A stretch of DNA of 64,000 nt from Pseudomonadota bacterium. Lineage in GTDB: Bacteria; Pseudomonadota; Alphaproteobacteria; Acetobacterales; Acetobacteraceae. The stretch spans positions 1 to 64,000 of the forward strand of contig JAKAWQ010000012.1 in assembly GCA_021816925.1 (NCBI GenBank). Direction: 5' to 3'. Position 1 is the first letter of the stretch; each line of letters opens with the position of its first letter. This document shows, piece after piece, positions 60,762 to 64,000 of the stretch. Below the pieces are notes generated by a model. The model saw only the letters and a list, made by a program, of their open reading frames with translations. It ran no database searches and had not been told where the DNA came from. The translations under genes and the position numbers were made by a program.

Positions 60762-61736
60762 ATGAACATCTGTATGGCGGGCTACGGAATGATGGGGGTC
60801 TGGCATTCCGAAGCCTTGAAACGAACGGACGCCGTGCTGCACACCGCCGTCGGCCGGCGCGCCGAGGCGGCCTCGGCCTTTGCCGAGCGCTTCGGCTACC
60901 GCAAATGGACGACCTCGCTCGCCGACGCGCTCACCGATCCGGACATCGATATCGTCGTGCTGGCAACCCCGAGCGAGCGGCACGAGGAGCAGGCGATCGC
61001 CTCGCTCGCGGCCGGCAAGCACACGCTGATCGAGATCCCGATCGCGATGAGCCTCGCCGGCGCCGAGCGCGTGGTGGCGGCCGGCGAAAAGAGCGGCAAA
61101 GTGTATGGCCTCAGCCATCCCATGCGATTTCGCGCCGAACGCGAGGCGTTGCGGTCGCGCCTTAGTGCCGGAGAGGAAAGACTCCGCCACATCGCCGGGC
61201 GCTTCTTCATTCCCCGTCTCAGGAACGTCGGCGCCACCGGCTATGTGCGAAGCTGGACCGACAACATCCTCTGGCACCATTTCTGTCACTTCGTCGATCT
61301 TGGTCTCTTCCTCTTTGATGGCACGCCGATCCGTCGGGTCCAAAGCCATCTCGGCGCGTGCCACGAGAAGACAGGGATCCCGATGGAATGCGCCGTTCTT
61401 GTCGAGACCGAGGGTGGTGCAACCCTCCTCGTGCACGGCTCCTACCACGCCGCCTTCCGCCTCTACGACAAGCTGATCGTGACCGACCGCGACACCTATT
61501 TCTTCGATACGCTCGCCGCCACTCTCCGCGCCTCATCCGGCACGGTTGCCATGGAGAGCGAGCAGGAGAACGCCGCCCGCATCATCTTCGATTTCCTCGA
61601 AGCCGTACGCACGCACCGATTGCCCCGTGCCTCCGGCCCCTCCGTGCTGCCGGCCATGCGCGTGCTGCAGAGCGTGCAGGATGCGTGGGACGCCCGCTAT
61701 GGGTTACGCGCGATTCCCGGCCGGCCAATCGACTAA
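60762..61736 (+). CDS. Gfo/Idh/MocA family oxidoreductase
   Basis: A 324-residue NAD(P)-dependent oxidoreductase. The Rossmann start is MNICMAGYGMMGVWHSEAL, followed by DIVVLATPSERHEEQAIASL. In the usual EKP motif the lysine is replaced: IEIPIAMS (Glu91-Ile92-Pro93), which may alter or abolish the standard hydride-transfer chemistry. The C-terminal domain has LWHHFCHFVDLGLFLFDG with His residues typical of inositol dehydrogenase relatives. It follows iolE by 32 bases with a GGAGCGGG site. Paired with IolE, a polyol or inosose substrate is likely. Confidence 0.87.
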   Translation: MNICMAGYGMMGVWHSEALKRTDAVLHTAVGRRAEAASAFAERFGYRKWTTSLADALTDPDIDIVVLATPSERHEEQAIASLAAGKHTLIEIPIAMSLAGAERVVAAGEKSGKVYGLSHPMRFRAEREALRSRLSAGEERLRHIAGRFFIPRLRNVGATGYVRSWTDNILWHHFCHFVDLGLFLFDGTPIRRVQSHLGACHEKTGIPMECAVLVETEGGATLLVHGSYHAAFRLYDKLIVTDRDTYFFDTLAATLRASSGTVAMESEQENAARIIFDFLEAVRTHRLPRASGPSVLPAMRVLQSVQDAWDARYGLRAIPGRPID

Positions 61737-61772
61737 CGGGTCGGCCGGGTCGCCGCAAGCAGGCTGTCGCGG

Positions 61773-63479
61773 TCACTGCGTTCCTTTAGCTATCTCTCCG
61801 GTCGCCGGATCAAGAATGAGCGGCGGATTCTTGCCGCCCGCTGAGGAGAAGTCGAACATCCCCATGATCGACCCTGCGGTCGCGTCGAAGGAGCCGCCGC
61901 CAAGCCGCTCGCCGTGCAACCAGTTGTCTTCGATGAAGCGCACGACCGAGGCCTGCGAGATGCGCGCATGGTTCACGTTATTCACTTTGGCCCAGGGCGA
62001 GATCACGAGGAACGGAAGGCGCGTGCCGGGGCCGCAGCGCCCGTTCACGGGCTTGCCGGCCAAGCCAGGCAGCGGCGTTCCGGTGCCGCACCTGCCGGGC
62101 CCGTCAAGCTGGTCCGCCTCCTTGTCGAAGGAAGGGTTCGTCGGCGTGGCGAAGGCGTGATCGTACCAACCGTCGGAATCGTCCCACGTAATGATCACCG
62201 CGGTGCTCTTCCAGTTCGGCTGACGCTCGAGAAAATTGACGAGGGTGACGATGCCCGTCTGTTCGTCGAGCGGATTGGAATAACCGGCGTGCCCGTCCTG
62301 ATAGCCGGGCTGCTTGATATAGGAGACGGCGGGGAGATCCCCCGCCTTCACGGCTGCGTAGAAATCCCGAAGTCCGTATTCGTGGTTTGCCGGATCGGGC
62401 TTACCGTCGTGCGCGAAGCTGTAGCCGATGTCGGCAACCGAAGCCGGGCGGGCGTGCGTCGGATTGGCGGTGGACGCGTAGTACTGGAACCAGTTGTGGT
62501 GCGGGATGTAGTCCGTGATCGCCCGGTGCATGACGCTCGAGTAGGTGCTGCGCCGGCAGCCCGTGGTGCCGTTCGCATTCCTGCCCGCAAGATCGAATCC
62601 GCCCATGAAGCCGCCCCACGTAAGGCCGGCCTTGTTGAGGAGATCGCCGATGTTCTTTCCCTCCATCATTACCTGGTTGGCGTGGTTCGAGCAGACGTCG
62701 TAAGCCGGATCGACGTCGCTGATCAGCGTGAGCGCGCCAGCACCGTCGTTGATGAAGTACGATGGTACGGCCAGCGTGAACGGCTTCTTCGTTGTGGCAA
62801 CGAGGCGCACGCCGTTCGTCTGGCCCGACACCACCTCGAGCGCGCCCGGCGTCGAGGGGCCGTAGGTGTCGGTATAGGCGTTGTCGCTCATCGCGAAGTG
62901 CCGGGCGTAGTTCCAGAGCGCGGTGACGGTGTTGCCGTCGAAATAGCCCATCACCTGACCTCTGGTGCCGAAGGCGCTGGCACGGCCCGGCGTACCCTTG
63001 CCGGTGTATTTCGGGAAAAGATCGGCCTTGCCGTGATCATAGGCCTGCTGCTCGGCGGTGTAGCCGTGATCCTGATCGGCCGTCGCGGCCTGGCTCCGGT
63101 CGAGCCGGAACGGCTCGGCGGCCGCGGCGCCGTTGGCCGGATTGGTGAAGTTGGGATTGTTGGTAAGGAGATGCGCGTTCAGAAGATTGTTGACGAAAGG
63201 CGTTCCGGGAGCGGCGGTGAAGGTTGGCTCACCGGGGGGATTCTTCGCTTGTGGGTAGGTGGCGAAATAGTGATCGAACGAGACATTCTCGTCGTAGATC
63301 ACCACCAGATGCTTGATCGGCGTTGCCGTCGGGGCCGCATCCGCCGGATTGGGCCTGCCGGGCCGCGCCGGCGCCACCGCGCCCACCGTGGGTACGGCAT
63401 CGGACGGGAGTGCCGCGAGAGCGAAACCGGCCAGGAGCGCTCCGGCAGCAGCCGAGAGCAGCCTCGTTCGTGTTTTCAT
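61773..63479 (-). CDS. Secreted phosphoesterase, phospholipase C / acid phosphatase AcpA family
   Basis: A 568-residue exported protein. The signal peptide LLSAAAGALLAGFALAALPS is followed by the family opening IKHLVVIYDENVSFDHYFAT and AYTDTYGPSTPGALEVVSGQ. Later: HNWFQYYASTANPTHARP, VSYIKQPGYQDGHAGYSNPL and VIITWDDSDGWYDH, with LPFLVISPWAKVNNV near the end. This is the PF04185-type bacterial phosphoesterase with an alkaline phosphatase-like fold. It may hydrolyse phospholipids or phosphate monoesters in the periplasm or outside. Start ATG 63479 with GGGAGAGA upstream. Its 3' end is 37 bases from the Gfo/Idh stop. Confidence 0.9.
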   Translation of the reverse strand: MKTRTRLLSAAAGALLAGFALAALPSDAVPTVGAVAPARPGRPNPADAAPTATPIKHLVVIYDENVSFDHYFATYPQAKNPPGEPTFTAAPGTPFVNNLLNAHLLTNNPNFTNPANGAAAAEPFRLDRSQAATADQDHGYTAEQQAYDHGKADLFPKYTGKGTPGRASAFGTRGQVMGYFDGNTVTALWNYARHFAMSDNAYTDTYGPSTPGALEVVSGQTNGVRLVATTKKPFTLAVPSYFINDGAGALTLISDVDPAYDVCSNHANQVMMEGKNIGDLLNKAGLTWGGFMGGFDLAGRNANGTTGCRRSTYSSVMHRAITDYIPHHNWFQYYASTANPTHARPASVADIGYSFAHDGKPDPANHEYGLRDFYAAVKAGDLPAVSYIKQPGYQDGHAGYSNPLDEQTGIVTLVNFLERQPNWKSTAVIITWDDSDGWYDHAFATPTNPSFDKEADQLDGPGRCGTGTPLPGLAGKPVNGRCGPGTRLPFLVISPWAKVNNVNHARISQASVVRFIEDNWLHGERLGGGSFDATAGSIMGMFDFSSAGGKNPPLILDPATGEIAKGTQ

Positions 63480-63595
63480 GGCATCTCTCTCCCCTCTCTA
63501 GCGAATGCTGCCTCGTCAATCGCATCCAGTTATCGCAACGCCGGCAGCTTGCGCATGAACCAATAATGACAACGACGCGGCACGGCGGCCCCGAA

Positions 63596-64000
63596 TTATC
63601 CGCCTTTCTGGCCCGACGCGCCATCGGCGCGCCGAGATCGGAGATCCCGCCGCTCCGGACCGAAGACGGTGACCGGCCCCTCGATTCTGAGCCCGACCTC
63701 CTCACCCACGCGCGGGCACATATGCCCGGCCACCCGCGCGCTCAGCTCCTCCGGGCTCTCGGCTGCCTCGCACAGGACCAGGAAGACGCTGGCATCGTGC
63801 CCATAAAACGTCACGCCGCTCACCCGCGCGCGGGCGTCCGCAAGCTCGCCCAACGGCACGAGGCGAATCTGCTCGGGACGTACCAACACCTCGACGGGTC
63901 CCTCCGGCATGCCGGGAGCGAGTGTAAGCCGGCCGAGGCTGCAGCGCACCGCGCCGGCCGCAGCATGGCCGCTCAGAATCACCGCATCGCCCACGAAACG
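63596..64000 (-). CDS. ABC transporter ATP-binding protein, C-terminal part (TOBE domain), partial at right edge
   Basis: The visible 134 codons, which start outside the window, show FVGDAVILSGHAAAGAVRCS, EVLVRPEQIRLVP and VTFYGHDASVFLVL, then a TAA at 63596-63598. This is the TOBE domain that follows the ATPase in FbpC/PotA/UgpC-type subunits. The RPEQIRLVP and lack of the sugar-type pattern favour an iron(III) or polyamine importer (FbpC/PotA-like). The ATPase domain and partner genes lie beyond 64000. Confidence 0.75.
   Translation of the reverse strand, partial: RFVGDAVILSGHAAAGAVRCSLGRLTLAPGMPEGPVEVLVRPEQIRLVPLGELADARARVSGVTFYGHDASVFLVLCEAAESPEELSARVAGHMCPRVGEEVGLRIEGPVTVFGPERRDLRSRRADGASGQKGG

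Noticed and set aside
1-64000. CRISPR array, toxin-antitoxin pair, phage or defence system
   Set aside because: No regularly spaced repeats, no cas genes, no phage structural genes, and no toxin-antitoxin gene pair was recognised.

Overview
The window is GC-rich, densely packed DNA from an alphaproteobacterium. An assignment to Acetobacteraceae/Rhodospirillales is an inference from three things: the chromosomal run pyrB - dihydroorotase-like - plsY - dprA - topA - rnr - S41 peptidase on one strand, a nadA-nadC pair with a NadQ-type regulator, and the general gene style (4-base ATGA/GTGA overlaps, many GTG starts). It looks like chromosome with small accessory patches, not a plasmid or phage. 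I saw no rRNA, tRNA, CRISPR array, phage module or replication origin.

Layout. 1-1.2 kb: abutting remnants of IS630, IS3 and IS110 elements. 1.97-3.94 kb: a phytanoyl-CoA dioxygenase-like oxygenase and a zinc alcohol dehydrogenase. 3.94-8.3 kb (minus): nadC, nadA, a frameshifted dual-specificity phosphatase, a NadQ-like regulator, an internally deleted SDR and rpmG. Two copies of a palindrome lie in the nadA promoter region. 8.5-10.1 kb: a broken large membrane protein. 10.4-20.4 kb (minus): the housekeeping operon. 20.5-22.0 kb: a broken GH71-type glucanase. 22.3-25.9 kb: a glycosyltransferase locus whose proteins share a short YPD repeat. 26.3-29.6 kb: a DUF1634-TSUP permease fusion, a universal stress protein and a D-erythronate dehydrogenase-like enzyme. 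29.7-31.65 kb: a second patch of debris (IS256, IS1380, C-terminus of a penicillin-binding protein).

31.9-37.5 kb: a complete branched-chain amino acid type ABC importer (livK-H-M-G-F). 37.5-42.8 kb: VOC protein, M20 peptidase, phosphoribosyltransferase, then rsmD, rluB, a class I glutamine amidotransferase and a LysR regulator on the minus strand. 42.8-48.8 kb: a LysR-linked island with an isochorismatase-fold hydrolase, pirin, a second isochorismatase-fold hydrolase, two XapX proteins, a YtcJ-like amidohydrolase, DoxX and DUF1275, mostly with overlapping genes. A nearly identical element of about 55 bp, built on GAAAC-N5-GTTTC, sits upstream of both transcription units. I consider this the best candidate for an undescribed functional system in the window.

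48.9-49.7 kb: tadA and ohr. 49.9-57.3 kb: a dipeptide/nickel-type ABC importer with a short-chain dehydrogenase between its permease and ATPase genes, followed by an MHS-type MFS transporter. 57.3-61.7 kb: a sulfatase, an internally deleted CoA-transferase, an IolE-like isomerase/dehydratase and a Gfo/Idh/MocA oxidoreductase, suggesting uptake and breakdown of a polyol- or sugar-like compound. 61.8-64 kb: a secreted phosphoesterase (phospholipase C family) and the end of an ABC ATPase.

Gene decay is visible in several places: single-base frameshifts, in-frame TAG stops inside otherwise continuous domains, and in-frame internal deletions. Functions were read from motifs and family memory, without database searches.
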